A DNA stretch of 41,385 nt from an uncultured Methylococcaceae bacterium. Its GTDB lineage: Bacteria > Pseudomonadota > Gammaproteobacteria > Methylococcales > Methylococcaceae. The stretch covers positions 1 to 41,385 of the forward strand of contig CAIWDB010000226.1 of the NCBI GenBank assembly GCA_903911305.1. The letters run 5' to 3'. Below the pieces are notes generated by a model. It saw nothing but the letters and a program-made list of their open reading frames with translations. It had not been told where the DNA came from and searched no databases. Below, one piece after another: positions 17,505-26,165 of the stretch; positions within the stretch are counted from its first letter, which is position 1; every line of letters begins with the position of its first letter. The translations under genes and the position numbers were made by a program.

Positions 17505-17819
17505 CTATTTCAACAGATCACCCACAGGCACGAAGACTGTCTGTGGTTCATGCATGTGAAATACTTTGAATACTTTTTCGGTAAGGGCATCGGATTCCAC
17601 AAAGTCTTGGTAGGCGCGCGCCAGCAGTTGCTTGTAAGCTTCGCGCTTGGCTTCGTCATCCTCCGGGAAAGCTTTTTCGCCCTTGGAGAGATAGTCATGA
17701 AAACGCTGCAAAATATGCAGGCGGTTCACCTGCACAATCCCTGCATCGTATTCCAATTCAAAATAGTCAAGGAATTCCTCGGCTGATTCCAACGTTTCCA
17801 GATCGTTTTCAAGGCTCAT
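17505..17819 (-). CDS. nifW: NifW, nitrogenase stabilising/protective protein
   Basis: NifW binds the MoFe protein and helps protect it from oxygen. The 104-residue protein matches the NifW pattern with SAEEFLDYFELEYDAGIVQVNR near the N-terminus, LHILQRFHDYL in the middle and VFKVFHMHEPQTVFVPV at the end. The ATG at 17819 is preceded by AGGA at good spacing. A hairpin repeat (17862-17885) separates it from the upstream TPR-like gene. Confidence 0.94.
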   Translation of the reverse strand: MSLENDLETLESAEEFLDYFELEYDAGIVQVNRLHILQRFHDYLSKGEKAFPEDDEAKREAYKQLLARAYQDFVESDALTEKVFKVFHMHEPQTVFVPVGDLLK

Positions 17820-17861
17820 GTTGCATTCCTAAATTTAGATTATTGAGAAAGACTTATTCAA

Positions 17862-17885
17862 AGCGACAAAGCAAGCTTTGTCGCT
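17862..17885. repeat. Palindromic repeat inside the nif operon
   Basis: AGCGACAAAGC (17862-17872) and GCTTTGTCGCT (17875-17885) form an 11-bp stem with an AA loop. It shares the CAAAGCAAGCTTTG core with the repeat at 13809-13834. It lies between two minus-strand genes of one operon and could stabilise or attenuate the transcript. Confidence 0.65.
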
Positions 17886-17887
17886 CA

Positions 17888-18379
17888 TCACGACACTGCT
17901 TCTGCCACGTCCAGCAATTGTTTGGCTCCCAACCGGTTGTGGCTGTCCAGTTCCAGCAATTTCACCAATATCGCACGGCCTTCTGCCATCTGGCCTAAGC
18001 GCAATTGTAAATAAGCCTTTGCTTTAAGGGATAAAAGATGGAAGCGGACTAAGGCCATGGCAACCGGCCCAGCTTGGCTGACATGTGCCATGTTCAACAG
18101 TTTCCAGTCTAGTGGAATGTTTAGGCGTTGGGCTGTCACCGACAGGGCAACATTCGCGATGTTCAGTGCGTCTTCCAGCCTGTGTTGGTAGTAGTAAAAG
18201 CGATACACCGCCACCAGAACATTAAGCGACTCGGGAGCGAGTCCTAATGCCTGTTCTAGCGGTTGTTCCGCTTTGCCGTCTCCGTACATTTCGCCTGCCC
18301 GTTGGAGCAAATCCTCGACTTCAGGCGAAAGGGATTCTTCAAAATAAAGCTTTTCACCTTCAAAATCCATCAAGTCCAT
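17888..18379 (-). CDS. TPR-like helical repeat protein in nif operon
   Basis: This 163-residue protein has helical repeat pairs resembling tetratricopeptide motifs: EQALGLAPESLNVLVAVYRFYYYQ, HRLEDALNIANVAL, and AKAYLQLRLGQMAEGRAILV with LLELDSHNRLGAKQL. It has no signal peptide or cysteines, so it is probably a cytosolic scaffold. I chose ATG 18379, which has GGAGGACAACTG upstream and overlaps the cysE stop by one base. Its place between cysE and nifW, where Azotobacter vinelandii has no gene, suggests a role in nitrogenase assembly, but this is inference. Confidence 0.75.
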   Translation of the reverse strand: MDLMDFEGEKLYFEESLSPEVEDLLQRAGEMYGDGKAEQPLEQALGLAPESLNVLVAVYRFYYYQHRLEDALNIANVALSVTAQRLNIPLDWKLLNMAHVSQAGPVAMALVRFHLLSLKAKAYLQLRLGQMAEGRAILVKLLELDSHNRLGAKQLLDVAEAVS

Positions 18380-19155
18380 CAGTTGTCCTCCATAGCGTTT
18401 GAATGTTCGGTCCGGGCGTGGACATGGCAAGCATCGTCTGCTTCACAGTGGGTGCAGTCTTTTTTAATTGGACGAGCAGTCTTGCTGATACGCTTTTCCA
18501 TCTTGTCCATTCGGTCTACTAGGCAATGCAAGGCTTTTCCAACCGGGTCGGGAATGAGGTGGTGATCCAACTCAATGCCAAAGGCATTTTCAATTTGCAC
18601 GCCTTTACGATGGACAATCCGGCCGGGTATGCCCACCACAGTGCAACAGGCCGGTACATTTTTATTCACCACCGAATTGGCTCCGACACGGACATTGTCG
18701 CCTAGGCGAATCGGCCCTAAGATTTTTGCGCCCGCGCCGACCAGCACGTTGTTGCCTAGCGTGGGATGGCGTTTTTCTTTGTTCCATGAAGTCCCCCCCA
18801 AGGTCACGCCGTGATAAAGCGTCACATCGTTGCCGATCTCGGCGGTTTCGCCGATGACCACGCCCGCCCCATGGTCGATGAACAGGCGATTGCCGATTTT
18901 CGCTCCGGGATGAATGTCCACATTGGTCAGCCAGCGCCCTAGGAAAGACAACCATCGGGCGACAAATTTCCACTCTGACAACCATAGCCTGTGGCTAACC
19001 CGATAAATCAACACGGCGTGAACTCCGGGGTAAACCAACAAGACTTCCGGTAAATTCCGGGCTGCCGGGTCGCGGGCGAACACGCAATTGACATCCTCTT
19101 TCATTTGCTCCAACAGCGATTGCTTGAGCGGTCCATGGGCGATGAACAAGTTCAC
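18379..19155 (-). CDS. cysE: Serine O-acetyltransferase, nif-linked CysE
   Basis: CysE makes O-acetylserine for cysteine synthesis. Nif-linked copies help supply sulfur for nitrogenase clusters. An N-terminal helical domain includes [18 protein letters not shown] left-handed beta-helix of hexapeptide repeats follows with the catalytic block [40 protein letters not shown] and VVGIPGRIV. The C-terminal tail has several His and Cys residues ([14 protein letters not shown]), which is unusual. The start is uncertain: GTG 19155 overlaps the stop of the small upstream ORF (GTGA); ATG 19104 with GGAG and GTG 19173 are alternatives. Confidence 0.9.
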   Translation of the reverse strand: MNLFIAHGPLKQSLLEQMKEDVNCVFARDPAARNLPEVLLVYPGVHAVLIYRVSHRLWLSEWKFVARWLSFLGRWLTNVDIHPGAKIGNRLFIDHGAGVVIGETAEIGNDVTLYHGVTLGGTSWNKEKRHPTLGNNVLVGAGAKILGPIRLGDNVRVGANSVVNKNVPACCTVVGIPGRIVHRKGVQIENAFGIELDHHLIPDPVGKALHCLVDRMDKMEKRISKTARPIKKDCTHCEADDACHVHARTEHSNAMEDN

Positions 19156-19307
19156 CACGGTACGATGCTCCACGCGGTTTGACCCGGTATTGGAGGCGGT
19201 AAGATCAGGGGCTTGACAAATTCCATAGGCTCGGGCTTGGAAACCTCCGTCGCTGCTTGGTTTCGCAGGTCAAGAGTGTCTTCTGGTTTTGATTCAGTCG
19301 TCATCAT
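19152..19307 (-). CDS. Small ORF between nifV and cysE (51 aa)
   Basis: A minus-strand frame starts with ATGATG at 19307 behind a good ribosome binding site (GGGGAATTAACC) and ends with a TGA at 19152-19154. That stop overlaps a GTG start of cysE. The product is polar at first ([17 protein letters not shown]) and ends proline- and tryptophan-rich ([18 protein letters not shown]). No family is recognised. The coupling and the ribosome binding site make real translation plausible. Confidence 0.5.
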   Translation of the reverse strand: MMTTESKPEDTLDLRNQAATEVSKPEPMEFVKPLILPPPIPGQTAWSIVPW

Positions 19308-19374
19308 GGTTAATTCCCCGATTTCTCTTGTAAAAATGGTATGGTCAATGGATTAAATCCGATATGGCATTGCC

Positions 19375-20499
19375 CTAGCCGCCTCTATGCCGATGCAGTG
19401 CAAGCAGTTCAAAGTTTTCCGGGGAGCGCTTATGGCGAGCGACGAATTGCCGAACTTTGCCTAGCAATGCCGTGGCCTCGGGTTTTTCCAAGGACAGCCC
19501 CAACTCCGCAAACACGCTCATGACGGCACTAGAGCCAGAATGCTTGCCAAGAATGAATTGATGTTTGCGCCCCACCACGGCGGGGTCAACGCCTTGGTAG
19601 TTGGCTAAATCTTTCAGCATCCCATCCACATGGATGCCAGCCTCGTGACTAAACACCCGCTTGCCGACTAAGCTTTTGCGCCACCCCAAAGGTTCGCCCG
19701 ATGCCGATTCGACTCGGGCTGACAGTTCAGGAAATTCGCGAAGATCGACCCCGGTTTCAATTCCGTATAATTGGCGCAAGCCCACCACGACTTCTTCCAG
19801 TGCGGCATTGCCGGCCCTTTCGCCCAAGCCATTGACGGTGGTGTTCAGATGTGTGGCGCCTGCCAAAGCCGCCGCCAAGGTGTTGGCAGTGGCAAGGCCA
19901 AGGTCGTCATGGGCATGCATTTCGATATCCAAATCGGTGGCGGCACGCAAGGATTTAATCGTTTCCAACACCCCAAAGGGTTCCATTACGCCCACGGTAT
20001 CGGCGAAACGGATGCGCTCTGCCCCGGCTGCTTGGGCAGTTTCTGCGATGTGTAGTAGAAAATTGCGGTCGGCCCTTGATGCGTCTTCCATTCCTACGCA
20101 GACCGATAAGCCGCCATCGCGGGCCTGTTTTACACAGGCTTTGATTGTCTCTAAAGCCCATTTTTCGTCACGCTGCAATTTTTGTTTGATTTGCTGGCTG
20201 GACACTGGAATCGATAAATCCGCAAACCCAATCCCTAAATTCAAGCATTCATGTATGTCGTCATGGCGCATCCTCGACCAGACTAACATTCTCGCGTTTA
20301 GGCCAAGCCCTGCGAGAATGCGGATTTCCTCGCGTTCCCGAACGCCCATGGCAGGAATGCCGATTTCCAATTCGGCCACGCCGAGACCGTCTAAGCGAGT
20401 GGCTATGTCGATTTTTTCCTCAAGGGAAAAGGCCACGCCTGCCGATTGCTCGCCGTCGCGAAGAGTGGTGTCGTCTATTGTCACGGTGCGAGGGTTCAT
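19375..20499 (-). CDS. nifV: NifV homocitrate synthase
   Basis: NifV condenses acetyl-CoA and 2-oxoglutarate to homocitrate, the organic ligand of FeMo-co. The 374-residue protein has the HMGL/isopropylmalate synthase TIM barrel: TLRDGEQSAGVAF at the N-terminus, the EMHAHDDLGLATAN metal-binding motif, GLGERAGNAALEEVV, and KSLVGKRVFSHEAGIHVDGM toward the end. The length matches NifV rather than longer LeuA. The ATG at 20499 has GAGAG upstream. It is the first gene of the minus-strand nif operon ending in clpX. Confidence 0.95.
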   Translation of the reverse strand: MNPRTVTIDDTTLRDGEQSAGVAFSLEEKIDIATRLDGLGVAELEIGIPAMGVREREEIRILAGLGLNARMLVWSRMRHDDIHECLNLGIGFADLSIPVSSQQIKQKLQRDEKWALETIKACVKQARDGGLSVCVGMEDASRADRNFLLHIAETAQAAGAERIRFADTVGVMEPFGVLETIKSLRAATDLDIEMHAHDDLGLATANTLAAALAGATHLNTTVNGLGERAGNAALEEVVVGLRQLYGIETGVDLREFPELSARVESASGEPLGWRKSLVGKRVFSHEAGIHVDGMLKDLANYQGVDPAVVGRKHQFILGKHSGSSAVMSVFAELGLSLEKPEATALLGKVRQFVARHKRSPENFELLALHRHRGG

Positions 20500-20729
20500 T
20501 TTGCTCTCTCGGATTAAAAGCTTGCCGCCTATGGGGATTAGCCTATGTTAATGCGGTCAAGTCATAGTCATGACTGCTTCAGATTCAACCAACCCGCTCT
20601 TCGGTTTAAGGCATTCAGTTAACTAGACGTTTTGCGAACGGCCAATGACTGGCTGTGTCGCTTTGGCTAGTTGCAATAGCCTACCGAAGTGGATGACATG
20701 AGAATGTCTGATGCATTTACTGGGTTTAC

Positions 20730-20745
20730 AGCAACCACTGTGCCA
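20730..20745 (-). promoter_or_regulatory. Sigma-54 promoter of the nifV operon
   Basis: On the minus strand TGGCACAGTGGTTGCT matches the sigma-54 consensus at every conserved position. It is about 230 bases upstream of the nifV ATG. Confidence 0.82.
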
Positions 20746-20833
20746 CCCGACGCAGACTGTGTAATTATCTGAATATACAAGTGTTATCAAACAAGGAAGA
20801 ATTTACCGATGCCGACAAAAGTAAATCTTGTTG

Positions 20834-20849
20834 TGTAAGCTTTGTGACA
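20834..20849 (-). promoter_or_regulatory. NifA upstream activator site of the nifV operon
   Basis: TGTAAGCTTTGTGACA fits TGT-N10-ACA exactly. Its centre is about 120 bases upstream of the predicted transcription start. Confidence 0.7.
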
Positions 20850-20922
20850 ATCCAAGCAGGTTTTGGCCTTTCTAAGCTTAATCAGCTAATATTTCGCAGA
20901 GGCTTAGGTTTGGATGGGATAA

Positions 20923-20962
20923 TCAAAGCAAGCCCTTCGACTTCGCTCAGGACTAGCTTTGA
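20923..20962. repeat. CAAAGCAAGC palindrome with inserted segment
   Basis: TCAAAGC (20923-20929) pairs with GCTTTGA (20956-20962). Between the arms lies CCTTCGACTTCGCTCAGGAC, a REP-like word also found, slightly changed, in the copy at 32001-32048. Confidence 0.6.
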
Positions 20963-21034
20963 CGATCCAACCCTAGTCCGGTGTGTTACATCAGTATATA
21001 AATAGTAAGCTAAGCATTAGGTGTTGATAGCTAC

Positions 21035-24000
21035 ATGCCGGAACAATCCGCTAGCAAGAATGACCCATTAAAGGTACTGATCGTCGATGACAGCCCAGAA
21101 GACCGGGAGGTGATGCGGCGGTTGTTACTGACTGGGTCGAAACGTTCCTACCAGTTCATCGAGTCCGACAACGGCAAGGATGGGCTTCGCGCTTGCTTAC
21201 ACAACGGGGAAAAACCGCCCGATTGCATCCTACTTGATTTCCACCTACCCGATTACGATGCCCCTGAATTTTTGCTGGCATTGGGAGGGTCCGAGTCGCC
21301 CCGTTGCCCTGTGGTGGTGGTGACAGGTTTGTCTGGTGGACTGGATGGCACTGCCATTCTGAGGCTGGGCGCCCAAGATTTCATCGGCAAGGGTTGGATG
21401 AATTCGGAAAGCCTGACCCGCTCCGTGGAAAACGCTATTGAGCGGTTCGCGATGAACCGCAGCTTGCGTAAAAAAGAACACATGTTGTCAGAATCCCAAC
21501 GCATCGCCCATATAGGCAGTTGGATTTATGCCCTAGACGGCAGTATCACGTGGTCTGAGGAGTCCTATACGCTGTGGGGTGTGTCACCAGACACCTTCAC
21601 CCCAAATGCCGAGTCGTTTGAAAATTTGATTCATGTTGAAGATCGTCCAGCAATGCAAGCGTGGATCACTGCTTGTCTGGCAGGGGAGAATCCTGACGAA
21701 TTAGTGATTCGCCGCATTTTGCCTGACGGCAGTTTGCAATATTTGTGCGGCCGGGGTGAATTGAAAAGGGATGCCGAAGGCAAGCCTGTCCACATGGCGG
21801 GTACGGTGCAGGATATCACCGAGCGAAAACAAGCCCAACTTACCTTAAAAGACAGCGAAGAACGACTTCGCCTCGCCTTGGATGCGGCACAAATGGGTAT
21901 ATTCGATTGGGACATCGTCCACAATCACATCACGTGGTCACCCCGGCATCAATATCTTTGGGGGTTCGGGACTGGGGATTTCACCCCCCGCTACGATGAT
22001 TTCGCAAGCCGCGTTCATCCAGAAGATTTACCTTTGGTCGAGAACGAAATGGCCCGATGCAGAACGGAACGGGTTCCTTACACCTGCGAATACCGGGTCA
22101 TTTGGCCTGACGGCAGCTTGCACTGGGTCAATGGACGAGGTGAATTCGCTTACGATGAAAACGGTCAGCCATTACGGATGCGCGGCACTGTCGTGGAAAC
22201 TACGGAACTCAAGCAAAAGGAAGAAGCGTTGCGGGAACATGAAATCATTCGAGAACTTTACCATCGACTTAACCATATCGCCTCCCGCGTCCCCGGTGTC
22301 ATTTACCAATACAAGTTGCGACCCGACGACAGTTCCTGCTTCCCCTACGCCAGCGAAGCCATTCGTGACATTTACCGGGTTAAGCCCGAAGACGTCCAAG
22401 AAGATGCGTCTGTGGTATTTGGCATACTTCATCCTGATGACTATGACGGAATCGTCGCTTCCATACAGCAATCGGCCGCCACGCTCCAAATTTGGAAATA
22501 CGAATACCGGGTGCGGTTTACGGATGGAACCGTCCGCTGGTTGGCAGGGAATGCCATACCCAACCCTGAAAAGGAACCGGACGGGTCTGTCATCTGGCAT
22601 GGGTTTATTACCGACATTACCGACATTAAGCAAGCCGAACAGTCTTTACGCGAGAGCGAGAAAAAGTTTTCCAAGATATTCCAAGGCAGTCCGATTGGCA
22701 TTGCGATATCGAGTGCTGCCGACGGTAAGTTTATAGATGCCAATGCTGCCTTTTTAGATATTTATGGCTATGAGCGTGAAGAAATCATTGGTCATTCTTC
22801 GGTCGAGTTGGGGTTATGGGACAATCTCCAGCATCGCGAAGCCATTATCAAGAGAGTATTGAATCAGGGGTTTGCATCCAATATTGAGGTTAAGTATCAC
22901 CGTAAATCCGACAACATCTCCCGTGTCCTTTTGGCATCCATGGAGACTATCGACGTGGCCGGTGAGCCTTGCATGATGGGCTTTGTCATCGACATCACCG
23001 ACCGTAAGCGAGCCCATGAATACTTGCAAGAAAGTGAGCGGAAATTCCGTTTGTCTAGCCAAAGACTTGCTCAACTCATTTGGGGCACCAATGTAGGCAC
23101 GTGGGAATGGACTATCCCGACGGGTGACGTGCAATTCAATGAACGCTGGGCTGAGATGCTCGGCTATACCTTGGCCGAACTCGAACCGGTCAGTTTGGAC
23201 ACATGGATTAAACTTGCCCATCCCGATGACCTTCAGCGTTCAACTGAACTGCTGGAACGCTGTTTTAGCCGCGAAATCGATACCTATGAATTAGAAGCCC
23301 GGATGCGACATAAGAATGGAGATTGGGTTTGGGTGTTAGACCGTGGGAGAGTGGTCGAATGGTCTGTAGACGGTCAGCCTTTGCGGATGTCGGGGGCACA
23401 TCAGGACATTACCGAGCGCAAGCAGGCTGAAATGGCGATAGCTGAATCAAGTAATCTGCTCCAGACAATTATTAGTACTGCACCAATTCGGGTATTCTGG
23501 AAGGATCAGAATTTACGCTATCTCGGGTGCAATATTAATTTTGCCAAGGATGCAGGAATGACTCATCCGAATGATGTGATTGGCAAAGACGATTTTCAAT
23601 TGGCATGGGTAGAACAAGCAGAGTTGTATCGTGCCGACGATAGGCTTGTCATAGAGTCGGGCATCCCCAAACTGTCGTATGATGAACCTCAGACAACTCC
23701 GAAGGGTGAGACAATTTGGTTGCGAACCTCCAAGGTTCCACTGCGGCACCCAGAAGGTGAAATTTTCGGAATGTTGGGGATTTACGAGGACATCACCAGA
23801 CGCAAGGAATTAGAAATACAACTCATCGTTTCGAAGGCAGAAATCGAAGACCTCTATGACCACGCGCCTTGTGCTTATCATTCCTTAGGCCCAGACGGCA
23901 CTTACCAGCGCATTAATGCGACGGAACTGGCATGGTTGGGTTGTAGCCGGGAGGAAGTGATTGGCAAGCTTAAACCATCTGATTTTTTTACTCCCGCAGG

Positions 24001-25900
24001 AAAAAAACAATTCAAAAAAGCCTTTGCCAAGCTTAAGCAATATGGACATGCCGAAAACGTAGAGTATGACTTGGTAGGCAAGCAGGGCATTACCCGGCAT
24101 GTCAGCTTTAGCGGCAGCGTCATCAAGGATGCCGATGGACAATTCCTAGCGACGCGTTCGGTGTTATATGACATTTCCGAATTGAAGAAAGTCAAAAACA
24201 TGCTAGAACAATTATCTTACGAACAGCAAGCGATGCTGGATAACGAATTGATCGGCATTGTAAAAGTGATTAACCGTCGCATTATTTGGAAAAACAAGGC
24301 GTTGGATCGCATCTTTGGTTACGGGCCAACAGAACTGAAAAACAAGTTGACTAGAACCTTATACTTAGACGATTCGACTTACCAATCAGTGGGCGAAGCT
24401 GCTTATCCGGTTTTGGAAGCCCACGGCGTTTACCGGACGCAATTGAAGATGAAGCGGAAGGATGGAAAGAAAATCTGGATCGATTTAAGTGGGGTGCAAT
24501 TGTGTGGTGGTCGTAACGAGTCACTATGGTCTTTAGGGGAAATTACGGAAATCAAGGAATATCAATATAAAATTGAAGAAATTGCCTTCCATGATGCCTT
24601 AACCGGATTGCCAAATCGCTTGCTGACAGCCGACCGGCTAGGCCAGGCACTGGCCCAGGCGAATCGCACCAGCGGGATGTTGGCTGTGTGCTACCTCGAC
24701 TTGGACGGCTTTAAGCCAGTCAACGACACTTACAGTCATGCCGCCGGGGACAAGCTATTGATCGAGATTGCCCACCGGCTGAAATCCAGTATTCGGGCCA
24801 ACGATACGGCAGGCCGTCTAGGCGGGGACGAGTTTGTATTGTTGCTAACCGATTTGGATAGTGCCGAGGAATATCAAACCATACTTCATCGGGTTGCTGA
24901 AGCCATCAAACAACCTGTGATGATTGACGAAACTCACCAGGCCATGGTCACCGCCAGTATTGGCGTTGCGTTGTTTCCACAAGATGCCACCGACGCGGAC
25001 ACTCTGCTGCGCCACGCCGACCAGGCTATGTATGTCGCCAAGCAGTTGGGCCGGGACCGTTGCTTCCTCTTTGATGCGGATCAAGATGCTGCGTTGAAAG
25101 CCGGGCTAGAAAATCTGGCGAGTATCCGTCGTGCCTTGGATCGGCAAGAGTTCGTGCTACATTTCCAGCCCAAGGTTAACATGAAAACCAAGACGGTCAT
25201 TGGCGTTGAGGCGCTGATCCGATGGCAACATCCCGAGCGGGGCTTGTTGAAGCCGGCCGATTTCCTCCCCTTCGTCAAAAGCCATCCGCTTTGCATCGAA
25301 TTGGGCGACTGGGTGCTTGACACGGTATTCGATCAAATGGCCGAATGGCACGGGCAAGGGTTTGACATTCCGGTGAGTGTGAATGTCGATGCCTACCATT
25401 TACAATGTGAAGGTTTCGCGCTGCAAATGCAAGAACGCATTGCCACCCATCCGAGCATACCACCCAACCACATTGAGCTTGAAGTGTTGGAAACTTATGC
25501 GTTGAACGATTTGGTCGATGCCTCCAAAATCATGCATGCCTGCCGCAAAATCGGTGTTAATTTTGTCTTGGACGACTTTGGCACCGGCTATTCATCGCTT
25601 ACCTATTTAAAGCACCTTCCCCTGACGATGTTGAAAATCGACCAAACTTTCATACACGATATGCTGAACAACCCGGAAGACCTTTCCATTGTTGAGGGCG
25701 TGATCGGGTTGGCGCGAGCCTTCCACCACCAAGTGATTGCAGAGGGCGTGGAAACGGCAGGGCAAGGCGAATTGCTGTTGACGTTGGGTTGCGATCTTGC
25801 GCAGGGTTACGCCATTGCCGAACCTATGCCCGGTGAGAAAATGCAGAGATGGGTGAACAACTGGCAAAAATCGCGGCATGAACCGTCTGGAGGGGCATAG
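21035..25900 (+). CDS. REC-PAS(x8)-GGDEF-EAL c-di-GMP signalling protein
   Basis: This 1621-residue cytosolic protein likely makes and/or degrades c-di-GMP in response to phosphorylation and several sensed signals. An N-terminal receiver domain (residues 12-130) has acceptor Asp68 and Lys119. About eight PAS/PAC units follow between residues 150 and 1210, several ending in DITERKQA-type linkers. The GGDEF site is intact (1263-1267) and is preceded at the right distance by an RxxD inhibitory motif (RAND). The EAL domain is also intact (EAL at 1392-1394; DDFGTGYSSLTYL; AEGVET). No membrane segment is seen. Two phytochrome-like kinases follow in the same direction. The stop codon lies in a MITE-like repeat. 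Confidence 0.92.
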   Translation: MPEQSASKNDPLKVLIVDDSPEDREVMRRLLLTGSKRSYQFIESDNGKDGLRACLHNGEKPPDCILLDFHLPDYDAPEFLLALGGSESPRCPVVVVTGLSGGLDGTAILRLGAQDFIGKGWMNSESLTRSVENAIERFAMNRSLRKKEHMLSESQRIAHIGSWIYALDGSITWSEESYTLWGVSPDTFTPNAESFENLIHVEDRPAMQAWITACLAGENPDELVIRRILPDGSLQYLCGRGELKRDAEGKPVHMAGTVQDITERKQAQLTLKDSEERLRLALDAAQMGIFDWDIVHNHITWSPRHQYLWGFGTGDFTPRYDDFASRVHPEDLPLVENEMARCRTERVPYTCEYRVIWPDGSLHWVNGRGEFAYDENGQPLRMRGTVVETTELKQKEEALREHEIIRELYHRLNHIASRVPGVIYQYKLRPDDSSCFPYASEAIRDIYRVKPEDVQEDASVVFGILHPDDYDGIVASIQQSAATLQIWKYEYRVRFTDGTVRWLAGNAIPNPEKEPDGSVIWHGFITDITDIKQAEQSLRESEKKFSKIFQGSPIGIAISSAADGKFIDANAAFLDIYGYEREEIIGHSSVELGLWDNLQHREAIIKRVLNQGFASNIEVKYHRKSDNISRVLLASMETIDVAGEPCMMGFVIDITDRKRAHEYLQESERKFRLSSQRLAQLIWGTNVGTWEWTIPTGDVQFNERWAEMLGYTLAELEPVSLDTWIKLAHPDDLQRSTELLERCFSREIDTYELEARMRHKNGDWVWVLDRGRVVEWSVDGQPLRMSGAHQDITERKQAEMAIAESSNLLQTIISTAPIRVFWKDQNLRYLGCNINFAKDAGMTHPNDVIGKDDFQLAWVEQAELYRADDRLVIESGIPKLSYDEPQTTPKGETIWLRTSKVPLRHPEGEIFGMLGIYEDITRRKELEIQLIVSKAEIEDLYDHAPCAYHSLGPDGTYQRINATELAWLGCSREEVIGKLKPSDFFTPAGKKQFKKAFAKLKQYGHAENVEYDLVGKQGITRHVSFSGSVIKDADGQFLATRSVLYDISELKKVKNMLEQLSYEQQAMLDNELIGIVKVINRRIIWKNKALDRIFGYGPTELKNKLTRTLYLDDSTYQSVGEAAYPVLEAHGVYRTQLKMKRKDGKKIWIDLSGVQLCGGRNESLWSLGEITEIKEYQYKIEEIAFHDALTGLPNRLLTADRLGQALAQANRTSGMLAVCYLDLDGFKPVNDTYSHAAGDKLLIEIAHRLKSSIRANDTAGRLGGDEFVLLLTDLDSAEEYQTILHRVAEAIKQPVMIDETHQAMVTASIGVALFPQDATDADTLLRHADQAMYVAKQLGRDRCFLFDADQDAALKAGLENLASIRRALDRQEFVLHFQPKVNMKTKTVIGVEALIRWQHPERGLLKPADFLPFVKSHPLCIELGDWVLDTVFDQMAEWHGQGFDIPVSVNVDAYHLQCEGFALQMQERIATHPSIPPNHIELEVLETYALNDLVDASKIMHACRKIGVNFVLDDFGTGYSSLTYLKHLPLTMLKIDQTFIHDMLNNPEDLSIVEGVIGLARAFHHQVIAEGVETAGQGELLLTLGCDLAQGYAIAEPMPGEKMQRWVNNWQKSRHEPSGGA

Positions 25901-25979
25901 GTATCTACACAAGTTATAAATCATTGATTTGGCTACTCTCTCCCTCCCGGAGGGAGAGGCACTCGTGTAGATACCTATA
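25896..25979. mobile_element. MITE-like element, copy 1
   Basis: Terminal inverted repeats CATAGGTATCTACACAAGT (25896-25914) and ACTCGTGTAGATACCTATA (25961-25979) enclose an inner palindrome of CTCTCCCTCC and GGAGGGAGAG. A second copy with the same ends lies at 36578-36673. The left end overlaps the last codons of the GGDEF-EAL gene and supplies its TAG. Confidence 0.7.
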
Positions 25980-26029
25980 CTGGAGAGGGGGAAGGGCTGA
26001 ACTTAATTTGATTAATTTGAATTTAGGCA

Positions 26030-26087
26030 GGGAGTGCAAGGCTTGCCTTGCCTGTACGCGCACTTGCAAGGCAAGCCTTGCACTCCC
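26030..26087. repeat. Perfect 22-bp inverted repeat
   Basis: The arm at 26030-26051 begins GGGAGTGCAAGGCTTGCC. Its exact complement lies at 26066-26087, with a 14-base loop. It lies in the gap before the first phytochrome gene. It could end upstream transcription or be a REP-type repeat. Confidence 0.75.
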
Positions 26088-26165
26088 TCATCACTTTTAA
26101 TCCCACCCGAAACATTATGCTTACGCTTAATCTCAGTTAACCTATACGAATTTAGTGATCTACTC

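Larger units (their letters stand above)
20500..21034. other. Divergent intergenic region with nifV promoter
   Basis: The 230 bases between nifV and its sigma-54 promoter hold no gene and would be an unusually long 5' leader. Beyond the promoter are the NifA site and, toward the plus-strand sensor gene, a palindromic repeat at 20923-20962. No clear promoter for the sensor gene is seen. Confidence 0.5.

Noticed and set aside
20781-21005. 74-residue plus-strand open frame before the GGDEF-EAL gene
   Set aside because: It overlaps the NifA site and a palindromic repeat, has no recognisable domain and no good ribosome binding site.
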